NCBI GenBank assembly: GCA_949288035.1
Contig: CASEIJ010000034.1
Location: 1-43,321, forward strand
From: an uncultured Mycoplasmatota bacterium
GTDB lineage: Bacteria; Bacillota_I; Bacilli_A; RF39; UBA660
Length of the DNA stretch: 43,321 bases
Direction of reading: 5' to 3'
The first letter of the stretch is position 1; every line of letters begins with the position of its first letter. Both the position numbers and the translations under genes were made by a program. Under the pieces are notes generated by a model. The model did no database searches and was not told the origin of the DNA. It worked only from the letters and a program-made list of their open reading frames with translations. Positions 15,397 through 24,363 of the stretch are shown in pieces.

Positions 15397-16161
15397 ATGG
15401 TAGATACACATTGTCATTTATTATTAGAAGAGTATCAAAGTGAAGAGCAATTAAAAGAAATAATTTCTCATATGGAAAATCATTTGATGATTACGAGTGC
15501 AACAAATGTAAAAAACATCGAAGAAACGTTAAGTATCGTTAAAAAATATCCGAATGTATATGGAGTGATTGGAATTCATCCAGAAGCAGTAGAAGATGGT
15601 ACAGAAGAAAATTTAAAGTATTTAGAATCCCATCTTCATGATGAGAAAATAGTAGGTATCGGAGAAATTGGATTGGATTATCATTATACAAAGGAAAATA
15701 GAGATCAACAAATAGAATTATTTGAGAAACAATTAAAACTTGCTAAAAAATATCACCTTCCTTGTGTAATACATAGTAGAGATGCAGCACAAGATACATA
15801 TAATATATTAAAGAAGGTGATCGATGGAAGTTTTCCTGTCATTTTGCATTGTTATGGATATTCAGTGGAAATGGCACGTCAATTTTTAAAACTTGGCGTT
15901 TATTTTGGAATAGGAGGGGTTGTTACCTTCAAGAATGGTGTTAAATTGGTTGAAGTAGTAAAAGAAATACCACTGGATCATTTGTTATTGGAAACGGATA
16001 GTCCATATTTATCTCCAGAACCATATCGTGGTCAAAAAAATGAACCAGCAAGAATGATACATATTGCTTCTAAAATTGCACAAATTAAAAATATAAGTTT
16101 AGAAAAGGTATTAGAAATAACGACAAATACGGCAATTACTCAATTTGACTTGAAAAAGTAA
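15397..16161 (+). CDS. tatD: TatD family metal-dependent hydrolase
   Basis: A 254-aa TIM-barrel hydrolase. The metal ligands are seen in order: DTHCHL (residues 3-8), GEIGLDYHY (about 88-96), VIHSRDA, ILHCYG and LLETDSPYLSPEPYRG near residue 200. Members have 3'-5' DNase/RNase activity and are proposed to act in DNA repair or RNA turnover. The SD GGAGTGAG precedes ATG 15397. The metG-tatD-3D protein-rsmA order equals metS-yabD-yabE-(rnmV)-ksgA of B. subtilis, minus rnmV. Confidence 0.95.
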   Translation: MVDTHCHLLLEEYQSEEQLKEIISHMENHLMITSATNVKNIEETLSIVKKYPNVYGVIGIHPEAVEDGTEENLKYLESHLHDEKIVGIGEIGLDYHYTKENRDQQIELFEKQLKLAKKYHLPCVIHSRDAAQDTYNILKKVIDGSFPVILHCYGYSVEMARQFLKLGVYFGIGGVVTFKNGVKLVEVVKEIPLDHLLLETDSPYLSPEPYRGQKNEPARMIHIASKIAQIKNISLEKVLEITTNTAITQFDLKK

Positions 16162-16173
16162 TTTTGCTATACT
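16145..16173 (+). promoter_or_regulatory. SigA promoter of the 3D-domain gene
   Basis: TTGACT (16145-16150) inside the end of tatD, 17 bp, TATACT (16168-16173) preceded by TGC (extended -10). Confidence 0.8.
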
Positions 16174-16209
16174 TTAACTAGTCTATAAATAATCTTGAGG
16201 TGACTTGTT

Positions 16210-16917
16210 ATGAATGTATATTTACTGCAATTATTGGGTAAATGGCTTAGTTTAATTATGATTGCATCATTATCATTATTTCATAATATAGGATTTCAAA
16301 CTCATAAAGTAAAGATTGATAATCCAACTAAGAATATGAATTTGAATGTTGAAAATCAAGTGATTGCCCATGAAACGCAAACAATATATACAAAAAGATT
16401 ACCAAATGGTGTGACAAAAGTTATTACAGAAGGTCAAGATGGCTTGATCATTCCTCAAACAGATGGTACTACATCTGTTGTTCAAGAAATGATACCTTCT
16501 GTAGTACACGTAGGAAATGGTGGAAAAGAAAACTATGTTGGCAAAATGTCTGGTTATGGACCTGACTGTCCTGGATGTAGTAAAACAGGAAATGTATCTT
16601 GTCATACTAAAAATGGTGGTAAACATAGTTTAATTTATGATGGTATTTATTATCAAGATGATGAATATGGAAATGTAAGAATTTTGGCTGCTGCTAAAAC
16701 GGTATTTCCATGTGGAACTATTATAGAAATTAATAATGGAATTAATCCTCCCTTCTTAGGGGTTGTATTGGATAGTGGTAGTAGTATGCAAAAAGCATGG
16801 AATAGTAGTAGGACTGTCTGGATTGATTTGGCATATGCAACACAAAACGATGCTAGAAATACGACAACACCAGGAGGAAATGGAATCCAATTTACTGTAA
16901 AACGTTATGGATTTTAA
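16210..16917 (+). CDS. YabE/RpfB-like secreted 3D-domain protein
   Basis: A 235-aa protein with an uncleaved-looking N-terminal signal/anchor segment (about residues 5-26). Residues 55-100 resemble a G5 domain (LPNGVTKVITEGQDG). The C-terminal third is a 3D (MltA-like) double-psi barrel: AAKTVFPCGTIIEI, then VVLDSGSS and WIDLAYA, which supply two of the three namesake Asp, and FTVKRYGF at the end. Such domains are found in peptidoglycan lytic enzymes. The B. subtilis YabE is larger (about 437 aa). A Cys-containing insert (CPGCSKTGNVSC, about residues 119-130) is unusual for an exported Firmicute protein. The SD is GAGGTGA. It lies next to rsmA, as in B. subtilis. Confidence 0.85.
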   Translation: MNVYLLQLLGKWLSLIMIASLSLFHNIGFQTHKVKIDNPTKNMNLNVENQVIAHETQTIYTKRLPNGVTKVITEGQDGLIIPQTDGTTSVVQEMIPSVVHVGNGGKENYVGKMSGYGPDCPGCSKTGNVSCHTKNGGKHSLIYDGIYYQDDEYGNVRILAAAKTVFPCGTIIEINNGINPPFLGVVLDSGSSMQKAWNSSRTVWIDLAYATQNDARNTTTPGGNGIQFTVKRYGF

Positions 16918-16935
16918 GAGCATTTTGCTCTTTTT
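16916..16935 (+). terminator. Intrinsic terminator of the 3D-domain gene
   Basis: AGAGC (16917-16921) pairs with GCTCT (16927-16931) around ATTTT, followed by T5. Confidence 0.8.
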
Positions 16936-16949
16936 CTTTTGAAAATTTA

Positions 16950-16978
16950 TTGTATCTATTTGTTAATTCCGTTATAAT
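16950..16978 (+). promoter_or_regulatory. SigA promoter of rsmA
   Basis: TTGTAT (16950-16955), 17 bp, TATAAT (16973-16978), 22 nt upstream of ATG 17001. Confidence 0.8.
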
Positions 16979-17000
16979 AAAAATCAAGAGGAGATATAGT

Positions 17001-17852
17001 ATGGAATATTCACCAAATAAAATGCAACAAAATTTAAATTCCCATCAATTTCATTTTAAAAAGAATTATGGGCAAAATTTTATTATTGATCGTAATATTA
17101 TTGAAAAAATAGTAGCATCAAGTCAAATAGATGAGAACACACTTGTGATAGAAATCGGACCAGGTGCTGGTTCTTTAACTGTAGGTCTAGCACAACATGC
17201 AAAACAAATTCTCTGTTATGAAATTGATACTACTTTAAAACCAGTATTAGAAGATAATTTGAAATCATATAAAAATGTTGATATTATTTATGGTGATTTT
17301 TTAAAAAGCAGCCCACTTGAAGATATAAAAAAATATCAATATACGAAATTATACGTGATCGGTAATTTACCATACTATATTACAACCCCTATTATTATGA
17401 AAATAGTAGAAGATCATTTACCAGTAGATAAACTTGTTATTATGGTACAAAAAGAAGTAGGAGATCGTTTTCGAGCTAAACCAGGAACTAGAGATTATGG
17501 CTCTTTTACTGTTTTTTTAAATTATTATTTTGATGTTCATAAGCTTTTAGATGTTAGTCGTAATGTATTTTTACCAAAACCAAATGTCGACAGTATTGTA
17601 GTTGAATTTACACGAAAAAAAGAACAATTTCAATTCTTAGATGATACTTTTTTCTTTCAATTTGTAAGAGATTGTTTTAAACAAAAGCGTAAAACACTTC
17701 GTAACAATTTAAAAGGGTATGATTTAAATATATTAGAATCATTGTTTCAATCACAAGGATATAGTTTAAAAGATCGTGCTGAGAAAATACCTTTAAATGT
17801 TTTTGTTTTGGTAGCAAATGAATATGTAGAAAGTAGGAACTTAGATGATTAG
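17001..17852 (+). CDS. rsmA: 16S rRNA (adenine(1518)-N6/adenine(1519)-N6)-dimethyltransferase
   Basis: A 283-aa KsgA homologue that dimethylates the two adjacent adenines in helix 45 of 16S rRNA during late 30S assembly. KNYGQNFIID, EIGPGAGSLT (motif I), YEID, GDFL and the catalytic GNLPYYITTPI (motif IV) are all intact, and the C-terminal helical domain ends near ERAEK-like DRAEKIPLN. I chose ATG 17001, 6 nt after AGAGGAGAT, over an in-frame ATG at 16950 that would overlap the promoter. rnmV (RNase M5), normally just upstream in B. subtilis, is missing. It overlaps the next gene by 8 nt. Confidence 0.96.
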   Translation: MEYSPNKMQQNLNSHQFHFKKNYGQNFIIDRNIIEKIVASSQIDENTLVIEIGPGAGSLTVGLAQHAKQILCYEIDTTLKPVLEDNLKSYKNVDIIYGDFLKSSPLEDIKKYQYTKLYVIGNLPYYITTPIIMKIVEDHLPVDKLVIMVQKEVGDRFRAKPGTRDYGSFTVFLNYYFDVHKLLDVSRNVFLPKPNVDSIVVEFTRKKEQFQFLDDTFFFQFVRDCFKQKRKTLRNNLKGYDLNILESLFQSQGYSLKDRAEKIPLNVFVLVANEYVESRNLDD

Positions 17853-18834
17853 TATTGTTTATTTTGTATTGTTTTTAATTCTATTATTTATTTGTTTTAT
17901 AGTATTATTAAAAGCATTAGATATTTTATATTTGAAATCATTTTTCAAAACCATTACTTGTTTATTCATTGTCTTTTTTGCCATTGTGTTTCCTTTTTTA
18001 GGAACTTATTGTATTGCTAAAGTATTATCTCATGAAGAAGTAATTGTGTTTTTCGAATCTACCTACCTTGGCCAAAAAATATCTACATTTTTTCAAATTT
18101 ATTTTATTCCTTTATATTTCATATTTGCAATTATATCTATTATGGTGATGGTATATATTGTTCTTGGTAAATTACAAAAACAATCTACAAAACCTTTTTT
18201 AGTTCCAGATGGTCCTAATGTGAGAAATGATAATCTTAATATTGAAGAAAATGGTTTTAAAATCCGTCCATTGATGGAAAATGATAAAAAAGCATTATTA
18301 AAATGGTTAACAGATGAAAAAGTATTAGAATATCATGATGGTCGTGATGTAAAATACGATAAGGAACTGATTCAAAAACAATACTACAATCAAAAAAATA
18401 TAGCACGCTATATATTAGAGAAAGATAGTGAAAAAGTTGGCTATTTACAATATTATCCATTAACACTGGAAGAATTAAGTAAATATGACTTTGGAATTGA
18501 TACCGTTGTATATGGTATTGACTATTTTATTGGTATTCCTAAATATTTTAGAAAACATTATGATATACAGTTTATTATTATGATTCGAGATTATTTATTA
18601 TCACATCATATAGATTTGTTAGTAGTAGATCCTCTTATTGAGAATAAACGCGATATTACTTGTTTTGAAAAGTGTGGTTTTGAGATATATCGTACACTTC
18701 CTCATCATCGTTTCCATGAGGGAATTCATCACGATTGTTATTTAATGGTATGTACAAAAGAAAAGTTACACACACCTGTTATAGTTCGTAAGAAAGCGAA
18801 TACGAAAAAGAAAACAAATTCTAAAAAGAAATGA
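17845..18834 (+). CDS. Membrane-anchored GNAT acetyltransferase (AAC(6')-like domain)
   Basis: A 329-aa protein. Three hydrophobic helices (about residues 3-27, 34-58 and 82-106) precede a soluble GNAT domain (about 135-305). That domain opens with KIRPLMENDKKALLKWLTDE and has EYHDGRD, YDKELI and a terminal block VVDPLIENKRDITCFEKCGF. This is the pattern of the aminoglycoside 6'-N-acetyltransferase/RimJ-like subgroup (VDP..N.RAI..YEK.GF). The acetyl-CoA loop normally written Q-x-x-G-x-G/A is not evident: the region reads IPKYFRKHYDIQF. The tail is Lys-rich. It overlaps rsmA by 8 nt, so it is co-expressed with an rRNA methylase. The substrate is unknown; resistance is not implied. Confidence 0.75.
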   Translation: MISIVYFVLFLILLFICFIVLLKALDILYLKSFFKTITCLFIVFFAIVFPFLGTYCIAKVLSHEEVIVFFESTYLGQKISTFFQIYFIPLYFIFAIISIMVMVYIVLGKLQKQSTKPFLVPDGPNVRNDNLNIEENGFKIRPLMENDKKALLKWLTDEKVLEYHDGRDVKYDKELIQKQYYNQKNIARYILEKDSEKVGYLQYYPLTLEELSKYDFGIDTVVYGIDYFIGIPKYFRKHYDIQFIIMIRDYLLSHHIDLLVVDPLIENKRDITCFEKCGFEIYRTLPHHRFHEGIHHDCYLMVCTKEKLHTPVIVRKKANTKKKTNSKKK

Positions 18835-18842
18835 AACAACGA

Positions 18843-18865
18843 AGAGACATACAGTCTCTTTTTTT
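18843..18865 (+). terminator. Intrinsic terminator after the GNAT gene
   Basis: AGAGAC (18843-18848) pairs with GTCTCT (18854-18859) around ATACA, followed by T7 (18859-18865). Confidence 0.9.
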
Positions 18866-18904
18866 GACACAAATAGACACAAATTAAAGTATAGGTTTAC
18901 TTTT

Positions 18905-18933
18905 TTGCACCTATTTCCACTTTGTGTTATCAT
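18905..18933 (+). promoter_or_regulatory. Promoter of ung-tilS-ftsH
   Basis: TTGCAC (18905-18910), 17 bp, TATCAT (18928-18933) with an upstream TG at 18925-18926 (extended -10). A second TTGACA at 18864-18869 lacks a good -10 at 17 bp. Confidence 0.65.
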
Positions 18934-18956
18934 ATATTTGAAAGGAATTTTGATAT

Positions 18957-19607
18957 ATGATTAATAAGAAATGGGATATTATTTTAAAAGATGAAATGAA
19001 AAAAGATTATTTTCGTAAACTTGGAACATTTGTAAAGCATGAGTATGCGACAAAAAGGTGCTTTCCAGAATATAAAAATATTTTTAATGCATTACGTTAT
19101 ACTGACTATGATGAAGTGAAAGTGGTTATTTTAGGACAAGATCCTTACCATGGCATTGGAGAAGCACATGGACTTTCTTTTTCTGTACAAGAAGGTTGCA
19201 AAAGACCTCCTTCTTTAGATAATATATTTAAAGAACTAGAAAGTGATCTTGGTATCCATCGAGAAAATAATGATTTAACTGATTGGGCAAAACAGGGAGT
19301 CCTTTTGTTAAACTCTATTATGTCTGTTCAAATGGATCGACCTTTATCCCATCAAAATCATGGTTGGGAACAATTTACTGATGCGATTATTTCTAAATTA
19401 AATGAAAGAGAAAAGCCTGTAATTTTTGTTTTTTGGGGTAGCTATGCACGCAGCAAGAAAGTACTAATTACAAATTCACAGCATAAAATTATAGAGAGTG
19501 TGCATCCATCTCCTTTGTCTGCTTACCGTGGTTTTTTCGGTAGTAAACCATTTTCTAAAATTAATCATTATCTAAAAGAAAATGGCGAGAAAGAGATTCA
19601 GTGGTAA
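18957..19607 (+). CDS. ung: Uracil-DNA glycosylase
   Basis: A 216-aa family 1 UDG that starts base excision repair of uracil in DNA. The water-activating loop is GQDPYHG with catalytic D62, the uracil-recognition strand is LLNSIMSV, and the DNA-minor-groove loop is HPSPLSAYRGF with the catalytic His. The length is normal. An AAGG SD precedes ATG 18957. It is followed immediately by tilS. Confidence 0.97.
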   Translation: MINKKWDIILKDEMKKDYFRKLGTFVKHEYATKRCFPEYKNIFNALRYTDYDEVKVVILGQDPYHGIGEAHGLSFSVQEGCKRPPSLDNIFKELESDLGIHRENNDLTDWAKQGVLLLNSIMSVQMDRPLSHQNHGWEQFTDAIISKLNEREKPVIFVFWGSYARSKKVLITNSQHKIIESVHPSPLSAYRGFFGSKPFSKINHYLKENGEKEIQW

Positions 19608-19609
19608 TT

Positions 19610-20956
19610 ATGAAAGAAGTATTTAATTTTTTAAATTCACTATCGTTACATTCTAACGATACAGTTATAGTAGCAGTATCCGGTGGTCCTGATTCAATGA
19701 CTTTACTCCATTTATTACTGCAATTACAGAAAAAAAAGAATATCAATATTGTCTGTGCACATGTTCATCATAACATTCGTGTTGAAAGTGATCAGGAAAA
19801 AGAATTTGTAGAATCTTATTGTAAAGAACATCAAATCATATTTGAGTATTTAAAAATTACCGAGTATCATAAGACAAATTTCCACCAAGATGCTCGTACA
19901 ATTCGTTATCATTTTTTTGAGCAGTTAATTCATAAGTATCATGCATCTTATCTTATGACTGCACATCATGGTGATGACCTGATAGAAACTATTTTAATGA
20001 GACTCGTGAGGGGATCTTCTTTGTACGGGTATCATGGATTTTCAAGAATAACAAATATGGATGATTATTCGTTAGTGAGACCACTTATTACAGTGACGAG
20101 AGAAGAGATTATGAATTATATAGAGAAACATCAAATTTCATATGTTACAGATATGAGTAATTATAAGGATGATTACACAAGAAATCGTTATCGTAAATAT
20201 ATTGTTCCAAAGTTAAAAGAGGAAAATCCACAAGTTCACAAGAAATTTTTAGATTTTAGTACAACTTTATTAGAATGTAGTCATTATGTTAGAAATTTGG
20301 TTCAAAATAAAGAAGGAACTATATTTCAAGATCAAACATTGTTTTTAGATTTATGGTGTCGAGAAGATTCGTTTATGCAGGAACAGATTATCCAATTCTT
20401 ACTAGCGCGTGTTTATCAAGAAAAAATAAATCATATTCAAAGTAGACATGTGCATGATATTATCCAATTTTTAATAAGAGGAACTAATAATTCTCATCTT
20501 ACTTTGCCAGAACATATTTATTTGGTAAAGGAATATCAACGGGCATATTTTACCGATACGATGCCAGCTTGTGATGCGTATCAATTTGAACTATATGATC
20601 AATTATTGTTACCAAATGGAAATAAGATTGAAAAAATAAAATTTACTGAGAGAGATGATAATTTTATTTGTCGATTAGATTCCAGTGAATTGAAACTTCC
20701 TCTTTATGTACGTACGAGAAAATTAGGGGATCAAATGGAAGTGAAAGGTTTATCTGGAACTAAGAAAATAAACGATATTTTCACAGATGAGAAAATTGAA
20801 AAAAGAAAGCGTGATACATGGCCAATTGTTACTGATTCCACTGGAAAAATACTTTGGTTACCGGGCTTAAAAAAAACGAAATTTAATAGAACAAAAAATG
20901 GAAAGTATGATATAATACTAAGGTATTCTTTGAAGAAGGAGGGTTTGGATGAATAA
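19610..20956 (+). CDS. tilS: tRNA(Ile)-lysidine synthase
   Basis: A 448-aa PP-loop ATPase that converts C34 of tRNA-Ile(CAU) to lysidine so that it reads AUA. The signature SGGPDS is at residues 24-29, with HVHHNIR and the TAHHGDDLIETILMRL segment following. The C-terminal domain is present (from about residue 370, VRTRKLGD and TDEKIEKRKRDTWP). ATG 19610 is 3 nt after the ung stop. GTG 19601 would overlap ung and adds three residues without support. In B. subtilis, hprT lies between tilS and ftsH; here ftsH overlaps tilS by 8 nt and hprT is absent. Confidence 0.95.
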   Translation: MKEVFNFLNSLSLHSNDTVIVAVSGGPDSMTLLHLLLQLQKKKNINIVCAHVHHNIRVESDQEKEFVESYCKEHQIIFEYLKITEYHKTNFHQDARTIRYHFFEQLIHKYHASYLMTAHHGDDLIETILMRLVRGSSLYGYHGFSRITNMDDYSLVRPLITVTREEIMNYIEKHQISYVTDMSNYKDDYTRNRYRKYIVPKLKEENPQVHKKFLDFSTTLLECSHYVRNLVQNKEGTIFQDQTLFLDLWCREDSFMQEQIIQFLLARVYQEKINHIQSRHVHDIIQFLIRGTNNSHLTLPEHIYLVKEYQRAYFTDTMPACDAYQFELYDQLLLPNGNKIEKIKFTERDDNFICRLDSSELKLPLYVRTRKLGDQMEVKGLSGTKKINDIFTDEKIEKRKRDTWPIVTDSTGKILWLPGLKKTKFNRTKNGKYDIILRYSLKKEGLDE

Positions 20957-22979
20957 AAAAGCGATTAAAAAAGGAATATTTCCGTATGTTATATTATTCA
21001 TGATTATGTTTGCAATTCTATACTTTTTTAATACAATGAACCGTAAGGTGAATGTATTAACATATGATAAGTTTATGGAACAAGCAAATAAAGGAAAAGT
21101 AGAAGAAGTTTTAGTAACACCTCGCTCTCGAGCTAGTGTTTATGAAATTTCAGGTACAATGAAAGGATATAAAGAGAATGAATCGTTCTTTTTAAGAGTA
21201 CCATTAGATAGTGATGTTATGTCAGAAATTTTAAGTATTCAAAAAGAAGAAGGATTCACATTAGATACATCTTCCGATCCAGAGTCTAGTACTTTTCTAT
21301 TATTTTTAGTAAATGTTCTTCCAATGGTAATTTTGGTAGGTGGAGCATTCTTCTTGATTACAAGACAAATGGGTAGTGCTAATAAATCAATGGATTTTGG
21401 ACGTAGTCGTGCTCGTTTGAATGAGGATAATAAAAAAGTAACTTTTAAAGATGTTGCAGGATTAGATGAGGAAAAAGAAGAAGTTGCTGAATTAATTGAT
21501 TTCTTGAAAAGTCCTAAGAAATTCCAACGTTTAGGTGCTCGTATTCCTAAAGGAGTTTTATTAGTTGGTCCTCCAGGAACAGGTAAAACTTTACTTGCTC
21601 GTGCCGTTGCTGGGGAAGCAAATGTTCCATTTTATTATATTAGTGGTTCTGAATTTGTAGAGTTATTTGTCGGAGTCGGTGCAAGTCGTGTTAGAGATAT
21701 GTTTAAACAAGCAAAACATAATGCTCCATGTTTAATTTTTATCGATGAAATTGATGCTGTAGGACGTCAAAGAGGTGCAGGTTTAGGTGGAGGTCACGAT
21801 GAACGTGAACAAACATTAAACCAATTATTAACAGAAATGGATGGATTTGGTTCAAATGAAGGAATTATCATTATTGCTGCAACCAACCGTCCTGATGTAT
21901 TAGATCCTGCTTTACTTCGTCCTGGACGTTTTGATCGCCAAGTAACTGTGAATTTACCGGATGTAAAAGGTAGAGAAGAAATTTTAAAGGTTCATGCGAG
22001 AGGAAAGACATTCTCTCCAAATGTTTCACTTGCGAATATTGCCAAAAGAACAGTTGGCTTTAGTGGAGCTGACTTGGAAAATTTATTAAACGAAGCTGCT
22101 CTTTTAGCAGTAAGACGTAATAAAAATCAAATTACAATGTCAGAAATTGACGAAGCTCATGATCGTGTTATGATGGGACCTGCTAAGAAGAGTCATAAGT
22201 ATACTGAAAAAGAAAAACGTACTGTTGCATATCACGAAGCAGGGCATGCTGTATTAGGTATTAAATTAGATAATGCCAATGAAGTTCAAAAAATTACCAT
22301 TGTACCAAGAGGAAATGCTGGTGGATATAACTTAATGCTTCCAAAAGAAGAAACCTATCTATCAACAAAACAAGAATTGTTAGAACGCATTATGGGACTT
22401 CTTGGTGGTCGTGTTGCTGAGGAAATTGTATTTAACGAAGTAACAACTGGGGCTCATAATGATTTTGAACAAGCAACGAAAATTGCTCGTGCTATGGTAA
22501 CAGAATATGGTATGAGTGATTTAGGACCAGTTCAATTTGAACATCAAGAAAGTAGTGTATTCTTAGGTAGAGACTATAATAAGAGTCGTAATTTCTCAGG
22601 CCAAGTTGCTTTTGAAATTGACCAAGAACAACGTAAAATTATTAATGATTGTTACGAGAAAGCAAAAAAAGTCATTAAAGAAAATCGTAAACTACTTGAT
22701 TTAATTGCAAACGCTTTACTTGAAAATGAAACACTTACGAAAGAACAAATTGATTACTTGGTAGAACATGGTAAAATGCCAGAAGAAGAAAACAATGAGG
22801 ATGATAGTCAAAATTATGATGATACAACAACTTCTGATTTTGAAGAGCTTTCTTATCAAGATTTGAGTCAAGAACTTCTTTATGAATTGTGCCAAGAGAG
22901 AAATATTGATGCAAGTAAAGATATGGATAAAGAAACATTGGTTAAATTATTACAAGAAGATGATAAAGAGGACGAATAA
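20949..22979 (+). CDS. ftsH: ATP-dependent zinc metalloprotease FtsH
   Basis: A 676-aa membrane AAA+ protease. Two TM helices (about residues 11-29 and 115-137) flank an extracytoplasmic domain. Walker A GPPGTGKT is at 207-214, Walker B is [11 protein letters not shown], the second region of homology is [19 protein letters not shown], and the zinc site is HEAGH at 429-433. It degrades unassembled membrane proteins and short-lived regulators. After the protease domain the protein has an acidic Asn/Asp stretch and then a 40-residue tail with [15 protein letters not shown] and [10 protein letters not shown], resembling a SAP/HeH-type helix-extension-helix. The SD is AAGGAGGG. Confidence 0.97.
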   Translation: MNKKAIKKGIFPYVILFMIMFAILYFFNTMNRKVNVLTYDKFMEQANKGKVEEVLVTPRSRASVYEISGTMKGYKENESFFLRVPLDSDVMSEILSIQKEEGFTLDTSSDPESSTFLLFLVNVLPMVILVGGAFFLITRQMGSANKSMDFGRSRARLNEDNKKVTFKDVAGLDEEKEEVAELIDFLKSPKKFQRLGARIPKGVLLVGPPGTGKTLLARAVAGEANVPFYYISGSEFVELFVGVGASRVRDMFKQAKHNAPCLIFIDEIDAVGRQRGAGLGGGHDEREQTLNQLLTEMDGFGSNEGIIIIAATNRPDVLDPALLRPGRFDRQVTVNLPDVKGREEILKVHARGKTFSPNVSLANIAKRTVGFSGADLENLLNEAALLAVRRNKNQITMSEIDEAHDRVMMGPAKKSHKYTEKEKRTVAYHEAGHAVLGIKLDNANEVQKITIVPRGNAGGYNLMLPKEETYLSTKQELLERIMGLLGGRVAEEIVFNEVTTGAHNDFEQATKIARAMVTEYGMSDLGPVQFEHQESSVFLGRDYNKSRNFSGQVAFEIDQEQRKIINDCYEKAKKVIKENRKLLDLIANALLENETLTKEQIDYLVEHGKMPEEENNEDDSQNYDDTTTSDFEELSYQDLSQELLYELCQERNIDASKDMDKETLVKLLQEDDKEDE

Positions 22980-22988
22980 TCCTCTTTT
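22965..22988 (+). terminator. Intrinsic terminator of ftsH
   Basis: AAAGAGGA (22965-22972) pairs with TCCTCTTT (22980-22987) around a 7-nt loop including the stop codon, followed by a T-rich tract interrupted by one C. Confidence 0.85.
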
Positions 22989-23012
22989 CTTTTTTAAATA
23001 TAGAAACAATTA

Positions 23013-23042
23013 TTGACTATTAGAAGAAAAATGAGATATAAT
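23013..23042 (+). promoter_or_regulatory. SigA promoter of the lipoprotein gene
   Basis: TTGACT (23013-23018), 18 bp, TATAAT (23037-23042). Confidence 0.8.
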
Positions 23043-23071
23043 GAACATATAATAGAAAGAGGGATTCTATC

Positions 23072-23491
23072 ATGAGAAAAAGCGTTGAAAAATTTTCAAA
23101 ACTATTTGTTTGTTTATTGGCACTTTTATTTGTTGTAACGGGTTGTGGTTGTGATAAGAAAGAAAATGCAAAAGAAGAAAATAAAACAGTAGAATCCAAG
23201 GTGACAACATTAGATGATCAAACAGTAGAAGGATTAAAAATTTCTGGTTTTAGTATTACATATAATGATGGTATTAGTAAAATTGTTGCGAATGTAGAAA
23301 ATACAACAGATCAGACTATTACCCTTACAAATATTGGTATTAACCTGTATGATAAAGATAATGAGTTGTTAATTGAAACATTGGGTTATATTGGAGATCG
23401 TATTGAACCAGGTGATAATAAACAAATTATTTCAGATGTAACTGAGGATTTAAGAAGTGCTAAAAAAGTAGAATACAAAATTGCAAGATAA
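23072..23491 (+). CDS. Putative lipoprotein with FxLYD-like domain
   Basis: A 139-aa protein. A positively charged N-terminus and hydrophobic core lead to the lipobox VVTGC, with Cys about residue 25 for lipid attachment, followed by CGCDKK and a Lys/Glu linker. Residues 50-139 look like an FxLYD beta-sandwich: a long strand pattern with TLTNIGINLYDKDNELL and IGDRIEPGDNKQI. It has its own promoter and terminator, so it is monocistronic. Such lipoproteins sit on the outer face of the cell membrane; the role is unknown. The SD is AGAGGGA. Confidence 0.8.
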   Translation: MRKSVEKFSKLFVCLLALLFVVTGCGCDKKENAKEENKTVESKVTTLDDQTVEGLKISGFSITYNDGISKIVANVENTTDQTITLTNIGINLYDKDNELLIETLGYIGDRIEPGDNKQIISDVTEDLRSAKKVEYKIAR

Positions 23492-23505
23492 GTTCTTGCT
23501 TTTTT
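23483..23505 (+). terminator. Intrinsic terminator of the lipoprotein gene
   Basis: GCAAGA (23483-23488) pairs with TCTTGC (23494-23499) around TAAGT, followed by T6. Confidence 0.88.
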
Positions 23506-23515
23506 GTTTGAGACA

Positions 23516-23544
23516 TGGACAATGATTAGAAACTTTGATACAAT
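23516..23544 (+). promoter_or_regulatory. SigA promoter of parAB
   Basis: TGGACA (23516-23521), 17 bp, TACAAT (23539-23544) with TGA just upstream (extended -10). Confidence 0.7.
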
Positions 23545-23577
23545 ATAAGTTAGATATGATTAGAAAATGGTGGTTTT

Positions 23578-24363
23578 ATGGGAAAGGTAATTTCGCTTGT
23601 AAATCAAAAGGGCGGAGTTGGAAAAACAACTTCAAGTATTAATTTAGCTGCATCCCTTGGAGTATTAAAAAAGAAAGTATTATTAATTGACTTAGATCCG
23701 CAGGGAAATACGACAACAGGAGTAGGAATTAATAAAGCGGATATTAATAAAAGTATTTATGATTTAATAATTGATGAAGCAACATTAGATGAGGTTATCG
23801 TAAAAACAAAGTTTAAAAACTTGTATGTGATCCCTGCTACCATCAATCTAGCAGGTGCAGATATTGAACTAATCGATAAAAGTAAGATGGATCCTACTTT
23901 TGTAAAAGGTGCACAGTTAAAAAAACATATAGATGAAATTAGAGATGTATTTGATTTCATTATTATTGATTGTCCCCCTTCTTTAGGAATTTTAACGACG
24001 AATGCATTAACTGCATCTGATAGTGTGATTATTCCGGTTCAGTGTGAATTTTTTGCGTTGGAAGGAATTATGCAGTTATTAAATACGATTATGTTAGCTC
24101 AAAAGAATTTGAATCCAAATCTAATGATTGAGGGAGTATTATTAACTATGTTGGATTCTAGAACGAATTTGGGATTAGAAGTTGTTGAAGATATTAAAAG
24201 TTATTTTAAAGAACGTGTTTATGATACGATTATTCCAAGATTAGTTCGTTTATCAGAAGCACCAAGTCATGGTGAACCAATTTTAGTATATGATCCACAA
24301 AGTAGAGGTACAGAAGCTTATTTAAATCTTGCAAAGGAAGTGATTGAAAGAAATGGAAACTAG
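23578..24363 (+). CDS. parA: Chromosome-partitioning ATPase ParA/Soj
   Basis: A 261-aa deviant Walker A ATPase. NQKGGVGKTT (about residues 9-18) carries the signature first Lys, DLDPQGN follows, and DCPPSLG is Walker B. It has no N-terminal HTH, so it is the chromosomal Soj type rather than a plasmid type that autoregulates. It works with ParB bound at parS to move origins and in B. subtilis also controls DnaA. The SD is weak (GGTGG). It overlaps parB by 11 nt. Confidence 0.97.
   Translation: MGKVISLVNQKGGVGKTTSSINLAASLGVLKKKVLLIDLDPQGNTTTGVGINKADINKSIYDLIIDEATLDEVIVKTKFKNLYVIPATINLAGADIELIDKSKMDPTFVKGAQLKKHIDEIRDVFDFIIIDCPPSLGILTTNALTASDSVIIPVQCEFFALEGIMQLLNTIMLAQKNLNPNLMIEGVLLTMLDSRTNLGLEVVEDIKSYFKERVYDTIIPRLVRLSEAPSHGEPILVYDPQSRGTEAYLNLAKEVIERNGN

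Noticed and set aside
17845..18834. Aminoglycoside resistance gene
   Set aside because: Domain similarity alone does not show resistance; the protein is membrane-bound and chromosomal beside rsmA.
18864..18869. TTGACA as the -35 of ung
   Set aside because: Lies within the terminator U-tract and has no acceptable -10 at 16-18 bp; the TTGCAC/TATCAT pair is better.
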